A DNA stretch of 64,000 nt from Neotamlana sedimentorum (GCF_000943565.1 NZ_JTDW01000006.1:181071-245070); one strand, 5' to 3'. Counted from the first letter of the stretch, positions 8,277 to 17,455 are shown. Numbers and translations are program-made. Notes: a model not told the origin generated them from the sequence alone.

Positions 8277-9605
8277 TTACTTGTCGCCATACACTTCTTT
8301 AACAAAGTTTTCGTAACTTAATTCTTTAACTTTAAGATTCGCTTTTTCTTTGTAAACCTCTAATAAACGTTGGCTAATAATTTGTTCTGATATTCTTCGT
8401 GCTTCATCTTGGTTAGATAATACACGAGCTGCAATATCGTCTAATTCTTTATCTGATGGATTCATTTGACCAAATTGGGCCATTTGTCCTTTAATCATAT
8501 TACGAGCATGATCTTTAATATCATCCATAGTAATTTTAATATCGTTAGCTTCAATTAATTTACCTTCAATTAATTGGTAACGCAAGCTTTTTTCAGACTT
8601 TTCGTACTCTTCTTTAGCTTCTTCTGCATTCATTTCTTTTTCACCTGCAGTTTGCATCCATTTTGTTAAAAATTCTGCTGGTAAATCGAATTTTGTGTTT
8701 TCAACTAAATATTCAGTTACGTCGTTTAATAACTTTTGGTCTGCTTGCTGCACAAATTGCTTTTCAGCGTCTTCCTTAATCTTGTCTTTAAGCTCTGTTA
8801 CAGATTTCACGGTTCCTTCACCAAAAAGTTTATCGAATAACTCTTGATCTAAATCAGCAAGTTCACGCTTGTTTATTTCGTTAATAGTAAAGTTTACTTC
8901 AATATCTAAACCATGTACATCGTCGTGACTTAATTTTAAAGCGTGCATTAATTCATGCTCATCGCTATAAAGGCCCTTCGTTTTTAATGTAATTACATCG
9001 CCAACTTTAGCTCCTATAAATTGTTTTTCGGTAGCTTTGCCTTTAAACTTATCTAACGTTAAAGTTACTTTATTATCTATTTCTTTTTCTTCGTTCGTAT
9101 AGGTTCCAGTAATTTCACTGTCTTTTTCAACAGAATCTTGCGAAATTAATTTACCGTATTGCTTTTGAATACGCTCTACTTGCTCGTCAATCATTTTATC
9201 GTCGGCAACAATATTGTATTGCGTAATCGCTTTTTTACTTTTTAATTCTACGTCGAATTCTGGAGCTAATCCTAATTCAAATTCAAACGAAAATTTATCC
9301 GAATCCCAATCAATATCATCTTGAGGTTTTGGTAATGGTTGGCCAAGTACGTCTAATTTTTCTTCGGTTAAATATTTATTTAAAGCATCTTGTAAAAGCT
9401 TATTAACCTCATCAACCAAAACGGCTTTTCCGTATTGTTTCTTCACCATTCCCATTGGCACATGCCCTTTTCTAAAACCAGGAATGTTAGCTGTTTTTCT
9501 GTAATCTGTTAAGATTTTTTCTACTTTATCGCTGTAATCTTCTTTTGCGATATCTACTTTTACTACAGCATTTAATGCATCAACGTTTTCTCTTGTAATA
9601 TTCAT
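8277..9605 (-). CDS. tig: Trigger factor (ribosome-associated chaperone)
   Basis: Trigger factor binds nascent chains at the ribosome exit tunnel. This 442-residue protein has the N-terminal ribosome-binding domain with the signature PGFRKGHVPMGMVKKQYG (about residues 42-59), a middle FKBP-like domain and a long helical C-terminal chaperone domain ending in the KVKELSYENF segment. The FKBP-like part (about residues 150-245) is weakly conserved compared with proteobacterial proteins, as in other Bacteroidota, so prolyl isomerase activity is doubtful. A consensus promoter and a roughly 105-nt leader precede it. The leader contains a copy of the repeated motif CGCTTTCGCGGAAA. Confidence 0.95.
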   Translation of the reverse strand: MNITRENVDALNAVVKVDIAKEDYSDKVEKILTDYRKTANIPGFRKGHVPMGMVKKQYGKAVLVDEVNKLLQDALNKYLTEEKLDVLGQPLPKPQDDIDWDSDKFSFEFELGLAPEFDVELKSKKAITQYNIVADDKMIDEQVERIQKQYGKLISQDSVEKDSEITGTYTNEEKEIDNKVTLTLDKFKGKATEKQFIGAKVGDVITLKTKGLYSDEHELMHALKLSHDDVHGLDIEVNFTINEINKRELADLDQELFDKLFGEGTVKSVTELKDKIKEDAEKQFVQQADQKLLNDVTEYLVENTKFDLPAEFLTKWMQTAGEKEMNAEEAKEEYEKSEKSLRYQLIEGKLIEANDIKITMDDIKDHARNMIKGQMAQFGQMNPSDKELDDIAARVLSNQDEARRISEQIISQRLLEVYKEKANLKVKELSYENFVKEVYGDK

Positions 9606-9675
9606 TGTAACTCTATATACCTTAAAAGGTGTTTAACAATTTAATTTGGCTTTGCAACCTTATTTATTAAATTTT

Positions 9676-9689
9676 CGCTTTCGCGGAAA
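9676..9689. repeat. Repeated motif CGCTTTCGCGGAAA, copy A (tig leader)
   Basis: This exact 14-mer is GC-rich in an AT-rich intergenic leader, between the tig promoter and start codon. It matches copies at 24225-24238 (exact), 24420-24433 (one mismatch) and 26729-26742 (reverse strand, 13 of 14). Confidence 0.75.
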
Positions 9690-9710
9690 CAACTTTAACC
9701 TAAATTAAAA

Positions 9711-9745
9711 TTGGGATGCAAAAGTAAGCTATTTTTACATCCCAA
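9711..9745 (-). terminator. Near-perfect palindrome after the four-helix membrane protein gene, overlapping the tig promoter
   Basis: TTGGGATG (9711-9718) pairs with CATCCCAA (9738-9745). The pairing continues inward with one mismatch and one wobble to a 3-base loop, about 16 bp in all. On the minus strand it is followed by a T-rich run. It lies 28 bp beyond the stop of the upstream gene and so looks like its terminator. The tig -7 box lies inside one arm. Confidence 0.65.
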
Positions 9746-9749
9746 CAAA
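9719..9749 (-). promoter_or_regulatory. Predicted tig promoter (TTTG - 19 bp - TACTTTTG)
   Basis: On the minus strand the -7 box TACTTTTG (9726-9719) matches the Bacteroidota consensus TAnnTTTG exactly. A TTTG at 9749-9746 gives the -33 element with a 19-bp spacer. The predicted start of transcription leaves a leader of about 105 nt before tig. Confidence 0.7.
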
Positions 9750-9773
9750 GTTTTTAATCGGTTGATTTATAGA

Positions 9774-10121
9774 CTACTTTTTATCGTCTTTTAGTGTAGA
9801 TTGCACTATAGATTGCAAAAACGACAATAATAAACTAAATAAAATAGCTGTCCAGATACTACTTACCGAAAATCCTGCTATTAAATTATCTGCAAGCAAA
9901 ATAATTATTGCATTTATTACCAAAAGAAATAACCCTAAAGTTACAATGGTTATTGGCAAGGTAAAGATGACTAAAATTGGCTTTACAATTAAGTTTAAAA
10001 TTGAAATAACTACAGCTACAATTATTGCTGTAACGTAACTATTTACGTAAACGCCACTTAACAAATGAGCTAAGGCAAATACAATTATAGCGTTTAAAAG
10101 AAGTCTGATTATTAATTTCAT
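9774..10121 (-). CDS. PF04020-type four-helix membrane protein (annotated elsewhere as phage holin family)
   Basis: A 115-residue, very hydrophobic protein with four predicted transmembrane helices separated by short turns (VNSYVTAIIVAV, LNLIVKPILVIFTLPI, LGLFLLVINAIIIL, IWTAILFSLLLSFLQ) and a short basic C-terminus (TLKDDKK). The pattern LNLIVKPIL and TLPIT..TLGLF is characteristic of the widespread PF04020 family, whose automatic name includes phage holin although it is a normal chromosomal inner-membrane protein of unknown role. There is no phage gene nearby. It follows the pdxJ-hydrolase pair with about 30 bp between and probably belongs to that operon, ended by the palindrome at 9711-9745. 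Confidence 0.85.
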   Translation of the reverse strand: MKLIIRLLLNAIIVFALAHLLSGVYVNSYVTAIIVAVVISILNLIVKPILVIFTLPITIVTLGLFLLVINAIIILLADNLIAGFSVSSIWTAILFSLLLSFLQSIVQSTLKDDKK

Positions 10122-10150
10122 AAGGATTGTTTTATTAAATGTAACAAAAC

Positions 10151-10918
10151 TTAGCTTAAGAAGCTCATAACAGATTCATAAAACTCTTTTGGGTTTTCGG
10201 CATGTAACCAATGTCCTGCATTGGAAATAGTTACAATTTTAGCTTTTTTAAAATGACTTTTAATAATACTTTCGTCTCCAACCCCTATGTATTCCGATCG
10301 GTCTCCACGCAAAAACAAAGTGCCTTTACTAAATGTTTGTTGTGTTGGTAAAGCTTCACCAACTTCTCCTACTTCATTTTTTAATACTTCTAAATTTATA
10401 CGAAGCCCTAACTTATCTTTAGTAACGCGGCAAACGTTTTTTAGTAAAAATTGTCTGGTACCAAAATCATCAACATATTCACTTAACATTTTGTCGGCTT
10501 CTCCTCTACTTTTAATGGCATCAAAATTTATAGCACTTAATCCGTTTAAAATGCCATCGTGATGCACCGGATAAAAACGTGGAGAAATATCGGCAACAAT
10601 TAATTTAGAAACATATTCTGGATATAATGTAGAAAACATCATAGCTGTTTTACCTCCCATAGAGTGCCCTAACAAAACAATATCTTTAAAGTTGTTATGG
10701 TCGCAATAGTTTTTTAAATCTTCGGCTAATACTTCGTAGTTAAATGTTTCGCTCCAAAAACTACGTCCATGATTTCGTTGGTCTATTAAATGCACTTGAT
10801 AACCTTGCTCGCTAAATTGCTTACCTAAAGTTTTCCAGTTATCACTCATACCTAAAAAACCATGCAAAATTATAAAGGGTTTACCTTCGCCTAAAATATT
10901 TGAATAAAGCTTTTCCAT
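10151..10918 (-). CDS. Alpha/beta hydrolase (YbfF-like esterase family)
   Basis: A 255-residue cytoplasmic hydrolase with the oxyanion-hole motif HGFLGMSDNW (about residue 18), the nucleophile elbow GHSMGGKTAM (Ser about residue 96), an acid in LRGDRSEYIG (about 209) and the catalytic His in ISNAGHWLHAENP (about 237). Together these complete the Ser-Asp-His triad of the esterase/YbfF group. The natural substrate cannot be told from the sequence. Its ATG overlaps the pdxJ stop by one base (TAATG arrangement at 10916-10920), so the two are translationally coupled. No signal peptide is seen. Confidence 0.9.
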   Translation of the reverse strand: MEKLYSNILGEGKPFIILHGFLGMSDNWKTLGKQFSEQGYQVHLIDQRNHGRSFWSETFNYEVLAEDLKNYCDHNNFKDIVLLGHSMGGKTAMMFSTLYPEYVSKLIVADISPRFYPVHHDGILNGLSAINFDAIKSRGEADKMLSEYVDDFGTRQFLLKNVCRVTKDKLGLRINLEVLKNEVGEVGEALPTQQTFSKGTLFLRGDRSEYIGVGDESIIKSHFKKAKIVTISNAGHWLHAENPKEFYESVMSFLS

Positions 10919-11631
10919 TATTTTAATTTATGTAAATACATTTGTATAACATTTTCTGCACCTAAATATAAACTTTCAGCTATCAAGGCATGACCTATAG
11001 AAACCTCTAACAACCCTGGAATATTTTCTTTAAAATACTTGATGTTATCTAGAGATAAATCGTGTCCTGCGTTTAAACCTAAACCTAATTCTCCTGCAAG
11101 TTTTGCGCTTTCGGCATAAGGTTTTATTGCATCTTTATTTCCTAAACTATATTGGTGCGCAAAAGCTTCAGTATAGAGTTCTATTCTATCTGTTCCTGTA
11201 GCTTTAGCTCCTTCTATTTGTTCTAAAACAGGATCTACAAATATGGATGTTCTAATATCGTTTTGCTTAAATTCTTTTATAACATCAATTAAAAAATCTT
11301 TATGCTTTATGGTATCCCAACCAGAATTACTTGTAATAGCATCAACCGCATCTGGTACTAAAGTAACCTGTGTAGGTTTTACTTCTAAAACCAATTTCAT
11401 AAACGATTCTACTGGGTTTCCTTCAATGTTATACTCTGTATAAACTTCTGGTTTTAAATCTCGAGCATCTTGGTAACGAATATGGCGCTCGTCTGGCCTA
11501 GGGTGTATGGTTATGCCTTCTGCCCCAAAACGCTGCGCATCTTTGGCAAACTGCACTACATTTGGCACATCGCCACCTCTGGAGTTTCTTAATGTGGCTA
11601 TCTTGTTAATATTTACACTTAAATTAGTCAT
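10918..11631 (-). CDS. pdxJ: Pyridoxine 5'-phosphate synthase PdxJ
   Basis: PdxJ condenses 1-deoxy-D-xylulose 5-phosphate with 3-amino-2-oxopropyl phosphate in DXP-dependent vitamin B6 synthesis. Family motifs are clear: the N-terminal strand VNINKIATLRNSRGG, the HPRPDERHI catalytic loop (about residues 43-51), FVDPVLEQI and the glycine-rich LNAGHDLSLDN (about 184-194). The start is placed at MTNLSVNINK, because the upstream in-frame ATG at 11652 would add seven non-conserved residues. That gives 237 residues, normal for the family. It is the first gene of a minus-strand run (pdxJ, hydrolase, four-helix protein), divergent from the CBS gene at 11718. Confidence 0.95.
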   Translation of the reverse strand: MTNLSVNINKIATLRNSRGGDVPNVVQFAKDAQRFGAEGITIHPRPDERHIRYQDARDLKPEVYTEYNIEGNPVESFMKLVLEVKPTQVTLVPDAVDAITSNSGWDTIKHKDFLIDVIKEFKQNDIRTSIFVDPVLEQIEGAKATGTDRIELYTEAFAHQYSLGNKDAIKPYAESAKLAGELGLGLNAGHDLSLDNIKYFKENIPGLLEVSIGHALIAESLYLGAENVIQMYLHKLK

Positions 11632-11717
11632 AAATCTATTTTTATTAAACAAAAATACAAAGTAGAACAGGCTTACATAGTATTTTTTTGATTAATTTGC
11701 GGGTAAATTAATGGCTT

Positions 11718-12377
11718 ATGAATCTTTCAGAATTTATAATTAACGACGTTAAACCTTTAGAAACGCTAAATAAAATAAGCGATTTACAGCTTCTTTTTAA
11801 TCAATTAACATTTTCTCATATCCCAGTTAAAAACGAAAATAATAATTATGTGGGGTGTTTTTCTGAAACAGATGCACATTGTTTTGAAGCCGCAAAGAAC
11901 TTAAAAGAATACACCTATGCGCTTGAAGATTTTTTTGTTCGAGATACAACCTTATGGTTAGATGTACTAGAGGCCTTTGCAAGAAATGAAACCAATATAA
12001 TGCCAGTACTAGATGCAAAAAACAACTACTTAGGCTATTACGAGTTAACCGATTTTGTAAGTCTTTTTGCAGAGTCGCCCTTTTTAATTGAACCTGGCGG
12101 AATTTTAGTTGTAGAAAAAGGACTTAACGATTATTCTTTTAGTGAAATTAGCCAAATTGTTGAATCGAACAACGGAAAACTTCTAGGTGCTTTTATATCT
12201 AAAAACAATAGTGATTTAACGCAAATTACACTTAAAGTTGGTAACACTAGTTTAAATGATATTATACAAACCTTTAGAAGATATAGCTACAACATTATTT
12301 CTAACCACGAAGAAGACAGCTTTGTTGCCAACTTAAAAGAACGAAGCGATTATTTAAACCGATATTTAAACATTTAA
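11718..12377 (+). CDS. CBS-pair (AcuB-like) domain protein
   Basis: A 219-residue cytoplasmic protein. Residues 1-125 form two CBS motifs (HIPVKNENNNYVGCFSE and NIMPVLDAKNNYLGYYEL are the typical strand-turn-strand segments), and residues 130-205 look like an ACT-type fold (GILVVEKGL ... LGAFISK). CBS pairs bind adenosine nucleotides and regulate partners. The stop is 3 bp from the nadK start, so the two are very probably co-transcribed. That raises the possibility of sensing adenylates next to NADP synthesis, but this is inference from position only. The start is the first ATG after the divergent pdxJ promoter region. Confidence 0.85.
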   Translation: MNLSEFIINDVKPLETLNKISDLQLLFNQLTFSHIPVKNENNNYVGCFSETDAHCFEAAKNLKEYTYALEDFFVRDTTLWLDVLEAFARNETNIMPVLDAKNNYLGYYELTDFVSLFAESPFLIEPGGILVVEKGLNDYSFSEISQIVESNNGKLLGAFISKNNSDLTQITLKVGNTSLNDIIQTFRRYSYNIISNHEEDSFVANLKERSDYLNRYLNI

Positions 12378-12380
12378 TTT

Positions 12381-13274
12381 ATGAAAGTTGCCGTTTTTGG
12401 ACGCTATTACAACAAAACAACAAGCAAATCTGTTGAAACATTGTTTAATTATTTGTTTAGACAAGGTATTGAAGCCTACATCGAAGATGAATTTTATAAT
12501 TTAATAAACAACGAAGTCCATAATATAAAAGGCTTTGAAACCTTTAATAAATTTGATCACCTAGATAAAACCTTCGATTTACTTGTAAGCATTGGTGGCG
12601 ATGGTACGATTTTAAGAGCTATTACCTATGTAAAAGACATAGATATACCAATAATTGGTATAAACACTGGCCGATTAGGTTTTTTAGCTACGATACATGT
12701 TGAAGCTATTGAACAAGCATTTCAAAATATAATTGATGGCAAATACAAAATTTCCGAACGTAGTTTATTAGCTGTTGAAACATTACCAACCAATAAAGAT
12801 GTAGAAAATTTATATTTCGCACTAAACGAAGTCACTGTTAGCCGCAAAAACACAACATCTATGATAACCGTAGAAACTCACTTAGATGGCGAACACTTAA
12901 CCTCCTACTGGAGCGACGGTTTAATAGTATCTACACCAACAGGCTCTACAGGATATTCTTTAAGTTGTGGAGGGCCAGTAATTACACCTGGCGCCTACAG
13001 TTTTGTACTTACACCAATAGCACCACATAATTTAAGTGCACGCCCCTTAGTTATACCAGACTCTACCGAAATACAATTAAAAGTTGATGGCAGAGAACAA
13101 CAGCATTTAATATCGTTAGACTCCAGAATTGCGACTTTAGATAATGGAACCATTATTAAAATTAAGAAAGCCGATTTTACTATTAAAATGATAGATTTGT
13201 TCAATGAAAGCTTTTTAGACACCTTAAGAAAAAAATTACTTTGGGGTGAAGACAACCGGAACCAAAAACAATAA
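12381..13274 (+). CDS. nadK: NAD kinase
   Basis: NadK phosphorylates NAD to NADP using ATP. The 297-residue protein carries the GGDGTILRA motif (about residues 71-79), the NTGRLGFLA loop, the second glycine-rich signature STPTGSTGYSLSCGGP (about 186-201) and the GREQQ/NDGR-like C-terminal sheet. Length is normal. The gene begins 3 bp after the CBS gene and is followed by a 94-bp gap with a consensus promoter for porG. No unusual features are seen. Confidence 0.96.
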   Translation: MKVAVFGRYYNKTTSKSVETLFNYLFRQGIEAYIEDEFYNLINNEVHNIKGFETFNKFDHLDKTFDLLVSIGGDGTILRAITYVKDIDIPIIGINTGRLGFLATIHVEAIEQAFQNIIDGKYKISERSLLAVETLPTNKDVENLYFALNEVTVSRKNTTSMITVETHLDGEHLTSYWSDGLIVSTPTGSTGYSLSCGGPVITPGAYSFVLTPIAPHNLSARPLVIPDSTEIQLKVDGREQQHLISLDSRIATLDNGTIIKIKKADFTIKMIDLFNESFLDTLRKKLLWGEDNRNQKQ

Positions 13275-13321
13275 TTTATAAGAAAATCTGTTTTAAACAC
13301 AGACTTAAAGGGTCTTACACA

Positions 13322-13350
13322 TTGTAAACTCATCTTATTTATTATATTTG
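13322..13350 (+). promoter_or_regulatory. Predicted porG promoter (TTG - 18 bp - TATATTTG)
   Basis: The -7 box TATATTTG at 13343-13350 is an exact TAnnTTTG match, with TTG at 13322-13324. Transcription would start about 10 bases before the porG ATG codons, giving an unusually short leader. Confidence 0.7.
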
Positions 13351-13367
13351 CAAACTTTTGAATGTTT

Positions 13368-14054
13368 ATGAAGCAATTTATTCTATTGGCATTAAGTATT
13401 TTAAGCATTAATTTCTCTCGCGCTCAAATAAACGAAATTGGTATTTTTGGTGGTGGCAGTAATTTTATCGGCGATGTAGGTTCTACTCAATATATTGCAC
13501 CTAACGCTCCAGCAATTGGACTTTTGTACAAATGGAACGCGAGTTCTAGACATTCATGGAGACTCTCTATTATCTATTCCGATTTACAAGCTAACGATAG
13601 CAAATCAAACGATCCTAGACGTATGCAGCGTAATTACACCTTAGAGACAGAATTACTAGAGTTTTCTGCTGGAATGGAATTTACCTTCACCGATTTCAAT
13701 CTGCATTCAGGCGACAAAATAGCAACCCCCTACCTATTTACGGGCTTAAGTGTTGCTAACCACGAAAACTATTATTATTTAAACGGTGAACAAACCAGCG
13801 AGAACAGCAAAAGTTGGGCATACGGAATACCAATGGCAATTGGGTTTAAAACAAATTTTTTAGGTAATTTTATCGTAGGTTTTGAAATTGGTGCACGTTA
13901 TACATTTTCCGATGAAATTGATGGCAATATTCCTGATAGTGAATTTAGACAGAGTTATAGTTTCGGAAATATAAATAATAATGATTGGTATGTATTTACA
14001 GGTATTACATTAACTTACACTTTTGGAGAAAACCCATGTTATTGTATAAATTAA
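13368..14054 (+). CDS. porG: Type IX secretion system protein PorG (DUF6089 family outer-membrane beta-barrel)
   Basis: A 228-residue secreted protein with a signal peptide (MKQFILLALSILSINFSRAQ) followed by an outer-membrane beta-barrel: repeated amphipathic strands such as NEIGIFGGGSNFIGDVG and WRLSIIYSDLQ, and a final strand YVFTGITLTYTFG. PorG is an outer-membrane component of the T9SS that associates with the PorK/PorN periplasmic ring. The position directly before uppS and bamA and after nadK matches the conserved order I recall around porG in Porphyromonas and flavobacteria. An in-frame ATG at 13362 is an alternative start adding two residues. The stop is 1 bp from the uppS start. Confidence 0.82.
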   Translation: MKQFILLALSILSINFSRAQINEIGIFGGGSNFIGDVGSTQYIAPNAPAIGLLYKWNASSRHSWRLSIIYSDLQANDSKSNDPRRMQRNYTLETELLEFSAGMEFTFTDFNLHSGDKIATPYLFTGLSVANHENYYYLNGEQTSENSKSWAYGIPMAIGFKTNFLGNFIVGFEIGARYTFSDEIDGNIPDSEFRQSYSFGNINNNDWYVFTGITLTYTFGENPCYCIN

Positions 14055-14055
14055 A

Positions 14056-14796
14056 ATGAATTTAAAAGAAAACATAAAACTTAACCGACTACCAAAACAC
14101 ATCGCTATTATTATGGATGGCAATGGACGTTGGGCTAAGCAACAGGGTATGCTTCGTGCCTTTGGCCATGAAAACGGTACAAAAGCGGTTAGACAAACTG
14201 TAGAAGCCTGCGCCGAATTAGGTGTAGAAAACTTAACACTATATGCCTTCTCTACAGAAAACTGGAACCGTCCAAAATTAGAAGTACAAACATTAATGAA
14301 GTTGTTAGTATCATCGCTAAAAAAAGAAATTTCGACTCTGCAAAATAATAATATAAAACTAGCAGCTATTGGCAACTTAAATACGTTGCCTAAAAAAGTA
14401 TATGGCGAACTTACTGATGTTATTAATAAAACTGCGAATAATTCAAGAATGACGCTTACACTCGCCTTAAGCTATGGTTCTAGAGAAGAATTACTAAACA
14501 CTGTTAAAGAAATTAGTATTAAAGTTAAAAATAATATAATTTCGCCGGAAAATATTGAAGAATCAATTATAAATGAGCATCTTTACACGCAAAATTTACC
14601 AGACGTGGATTTGCTTATAAGAACTAGCGGAGAACAACGTATTAGTAATTTTTTGCTTTGGCAAATCGCTTATGCCGAATTATATTTTATAAAAGTATTA
14701 TGGCCAGATTTTACCAAGCAACATTTGTATGAAGCTATTATTGAATATCAAAAAAGAGAACGACGATTTGGGAAAACAAGTGAACAACTTAGCTAA
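14056..14796 (+). CDS. uppS: Isoprenyl transferase (undecaprenyl diphosphate synthase)
   Basis: UppS makes the C55 carrier lipid for peptidoglycan and O-antigen from FPP and IPP. The 246-residue sequence has the catalytic start HIAIIMDGNGRWAKQQG (Asp about residue 21), the AFSTENWNRP segment (about 74-83) and the C-terminal RTSGEQRISNFLLWQ and YAELYF motifs (about 193-218). It begins 1 bp after porG stops, and its 3' end overlaps the long upstream extension of the bamA frame, so porG-uppS-bamA are tightly coupled. Confidence 0.96.
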   Translation: MNLKENIKLNRLPKHIAIIMDGNGRWAKQQGMLRAFGHENGTKAVRQTVEACAELGVENLTLYAFSTENWNRPKLEVQTLMKLLVSSLKKEISTLQNNNIKLAAIGNLNTLPKKVYGELTDVINKTANNSRMTLTLALSYGSREELLNTVKEISIKVKNNIISPENIEESIINEHLYTQNLPDVDLLIRTSGEQRISNFLLWQIAYAELYFIKVLWPDFTKQHLYEAIIEYQKRERRFGKTSEQLS

Positions 14797-17371
14797 CACG
14801 CTAACTTTAAAGCCGCATTTTAAGTATACTTTAGCATTACTTTTTTTAATTATCAGTATAAGTATTAAAGCGCAAAATTACAACGAAGGTAGTAAATATA
14901 CCCTAGGGGAAATAAGTGTTTCTGGTAACACCTCTTTCAACGAGCAAACCATAATTTCTTATTCTGGTTTAACAAAAGGCAAAGAAATTACCATTCCTGG
15001 CGAAGAAATAGCAAACGCTATTAAAAAACTTTGGAACTCAAAATTATTTAGCGATATCGAAGTTTTCGTAACTCGCACCGAAGGCGACGTGGCCTATTTA
15101 GAAATTAACCTTTCCGATTTACCCCAATTAAATCTGCTTAAAATTAACGGTGTTAAAAAAGGTAAACAAGAAAATATTATAAAAGACACCAAACTTAATA
15201 AGGGCGTAAAAGTTACCGAAAATCTTATTACCACTACAAAAAACTTTCTAGAAAAAAAGTATAAAAAAGATGGTTTTTTAAATACCAAAGTGCATATTAA
15301 TACTATTGAAGTTAAAGATTCCATTCCAACAGCTCGTGTAAATATGGTGGTTAACGTAGATAAAGGTGAAAAAGTAAAAATTAAAGATATAGCATTTTCT
15401 GGCAACACCATTTTAAGCGATAAAAAGCTTAGAAAAGCTATGAAAGGCACCAAAAAAATTAACCGTTTACGTGTTTACAAACGTTCAAAATTTATCGATT
15501 CTGCATATCAAGCCGATTTAGGACACATTGTAGATAAATATAAGGAAAATGGTTATCGCGATGCGCGTATAATTACAGATAGCGTTATTGTAAACGACGA
15601 TAAAACTATTTCATTAAAAATAGCAGTAAACGAAGGCGAACTTTACACATTTGGAGACATCACCTTTATTGGTAACACAGTTTATACAAACGAGTATTTA
15701 AGTCGTATTTTAAGAATTAACAAAGGCGACACGTACAACGGTGTTGAATTACAAAAACGTATTGCAGACGAAACTAAACCAGACGGTTTCGATATTACAA
15801 ATCAGTATCAAAATAATGGATATTTATTCTCTACTATAAACCCAGTTGAAGTTAGTGCCGATAATAATGTTATTGATATTGAAGTTAGAATTTCTGAAGG
15901 AAAACCAGCTTATTTCAACAATGTATCTGTGGTTGGTAACGACAAAACAAACGATCACGTGGTATACCGTGAAATCCGTACACGCCCAGGTCAATTATAT
16001 AGTAAAGCCAATGTAGTACGTACCGTTCGTGAACTTGGGCAATTAGGCTTTTTCGATGCTCAAGAAATCACACCAAACTTTAACAACCCAAACCCGAATG
16101 AAGGAACCATCGATATGGAATATTCGGTTAAAGAAACAGGGTCTAGCCAAATTGAGCTTCAAGGTGGTTACGGCGGTGGTGGTTTTATTGGTACTTTAGG
16201 TTTATCATTTAATAACTTTTCAATAAAAGATATTTTCAAAAAAGAAGCCTACAAACCAATACCAATGGGCGACGGACAAAAATTAGCCTTACGTTTACAA
16301 GCGAGTCGTTTTTTCCAAACCTATAGTTTCTCGTTCTCAGAGCCTTGGTTAGGTGGTAAACGTCCGGTTCAATTTTCAACATCATTATCGCACACCAAAC
16401 AGTTTTTATATGATTATACAACTGGAAATGCCGATAAAAGCAGAAGCTTTAATATCACAGGGCTTACCTTTGGTTTAGCAAAACGATTAACTGTACCAGA
16501 CGATTATTTTACACTATCTCAAGCCGTAAGTTTCCAACGTTACGATTTAAATAATTATAATACTGGTTTATTTACTTTCGGTGATGGGTACTCAAACAAT
16601 TTATCTTATACCATTGGTTTAAGCAGAAATAATACGAGTGTAGACCCAATTTATCCTACTGGTGGATCTAAATTTAGTGTTACAGCTAAACTTACGCTTC
16701 CATATTCACTATTTAATGGTGTAGACTATGCCGAACTAAAAGACGAGTATGACGACCTTGATTTAACCGACGCAGATGATTATGCTCGTGCTGGTGAAAT
16801 AGACCAAGAACGTTTTAAATGGTTGGAATTTTACAAAGTTAACTTTCAAGGGGAATGGTATACACAACTTACTAAAGATTTAGTATTGCGTCCGCTAGTT
16901 GAATTTGGCTTTTTAGGAGCATACAACCAAGATAGAGGTGCAATACCTTTCGAACGTTACTTTTTAGGAGGTGATGGTTTAGCTAACTATAGTTTAGATG
17001 GTCGTGAAGTAATACAATTACGTGGTTACCCTAACCAATCGTTAACACCTCTTGATGAAGCTACAGGACAAGCATCGAGCGATGGTGGTACAATTTACAA
17101 CAAGTTTTCTTTGGAGCTGCGTTACCCAGTAACATTAAAAGCATCGGCTAAAATATACGCACTAGGTTTCTTAGAAGGCGGTGTATCGTACAACAGTTTT
17201 AGAGACTATAACCCGTTTAACATAAAACGTTCGGCTGGTTTAGGTGTTCGTATTTTCATGCCAGCATTTGGTTTATTAGGAATCGATTTTGGTCACGGAT
17301 TCGACCCATTACCAGGGCAAACAGTTAAAAACGGATGGGAAACTCACTTCATAATCGGGCAGCAATTTTAA
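14729..17371 (+). CDS. bamA: Outer membrane protein assembly factor BamA
   Basis: BamA is the Omp85 insertase that folds beta-barrels into the outer membrane. After the signal peptide (hydrophobic YTLALLFLIISISIKAQ) come POTRA domains (residues about 50-440, with repeats such as LKINGVKKGK, DIAFSGNTILSDK, DITFIGNTVYTNE and VSVVGNDKTND) and the C-terminal barrel, including the FxRYFLGGDG-like loop (FERYFLGGDG), the RGYP motif and a final strand ending in F. The start is uncertain: the only upstream ATG (14729) overlaps uppS by 68 bp and gives a very long n-region. TTG at 14768 or GTG at 14780 would give a normal signal peptide. Two skp-like genes follow. Confidence 0.95.
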   Translation: MKLLLNIKKENDDLGKQVNNLANTLTLKPHFKYTLALLFLIISISIKAQNYNEGSKYTLGEISVSGNTSFNEQTIISYSGLTKGKEITIPGEEIANAIKKLWNSKLFSDIEVFVTRTEGDVAYLEINLSDLPQLNLLKINGVKKGKQENIIKDTKLNKGVKVTENLITTTKNFLEKKYKKDGFLNTKVHINTIEVKDSIPTARVNMVVNVDKGEKVKIKDIAFSGNTILSDKKLRKAMKGTKKINRLRVYKRSKFIDSAYQADLGHIVDKYKENGYRDARIITDSVIVNDDKTISLKIAVNEGELYTFGDITFIGNTVYTNEYLSRILRINKGDTYNGVELQKRIADETKPDGFDITNQYQNNGYLFSTINPVEVSADNNVIDIEVRISEGKPAYFNNVSVVGNDKTNDHVVYREIRTRPGQLYSKANVVRTVRELGQLGFFDAQEITPNFNNPNPNEGTIDMEYSVKETGSSQIELQGGYGGGGFIGTLGLSFNNFSIKDIFKKEAYKPIPMGDGQKLALRLQASRFFQTYSFSFSEPWLGGKRPVQFSTSLSHTKQFLYDYTTGNADKSRSFNITGLTFGLAKRLTVPDDYFTLSQAVSFQRYDLNNYNTGLFTFGDGYSNNLSYTIGLSRNNTSVDPIYPTGGSKFSVTAKLTLPYSLFNGVDYAELKDEYDDLDLTDADDYARAGEIDQERFKWLEFYKVNFQGEWYTQLTKDLVLRPLVEFGFLGAYNQDRGAIPFERYFLGGDGLANYSLDGREVIQLRGYPNQSLTPLDEATGQASSDGGTIYNKFSLELRYPVTLKASAKIYALGFLEGGVSYNSFRDYNPFNIKRSAGLGVRIFMPAFGLLGIDFGHGFDPLPGQTVKNGWETHFIIGQQF

Positions 17372-17455
17372 TTAAAAAATAATTTTGGCACGATATTTTC
17401 TAATAACACTTTGATGTTTTGCATAATAATTAAAATTTTTAATGTTAAAATTCGT

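Noticed and set aside
9774..10121. Phage holin suggesting a prophage
   Set aside because: The family name is misleading: this is the chromosomal PF04020-type membrane protein, with no lysin, capsid, integrase or other phage gene in the neighbourhood.
12995..13408. 137-codon minus-strand frame across the nadK-porG junction
   Set aside because: It overlaps the conserved 3' end of nadK and the porG promoter. Its product has no recognisable motif and looks like a shadow frame.
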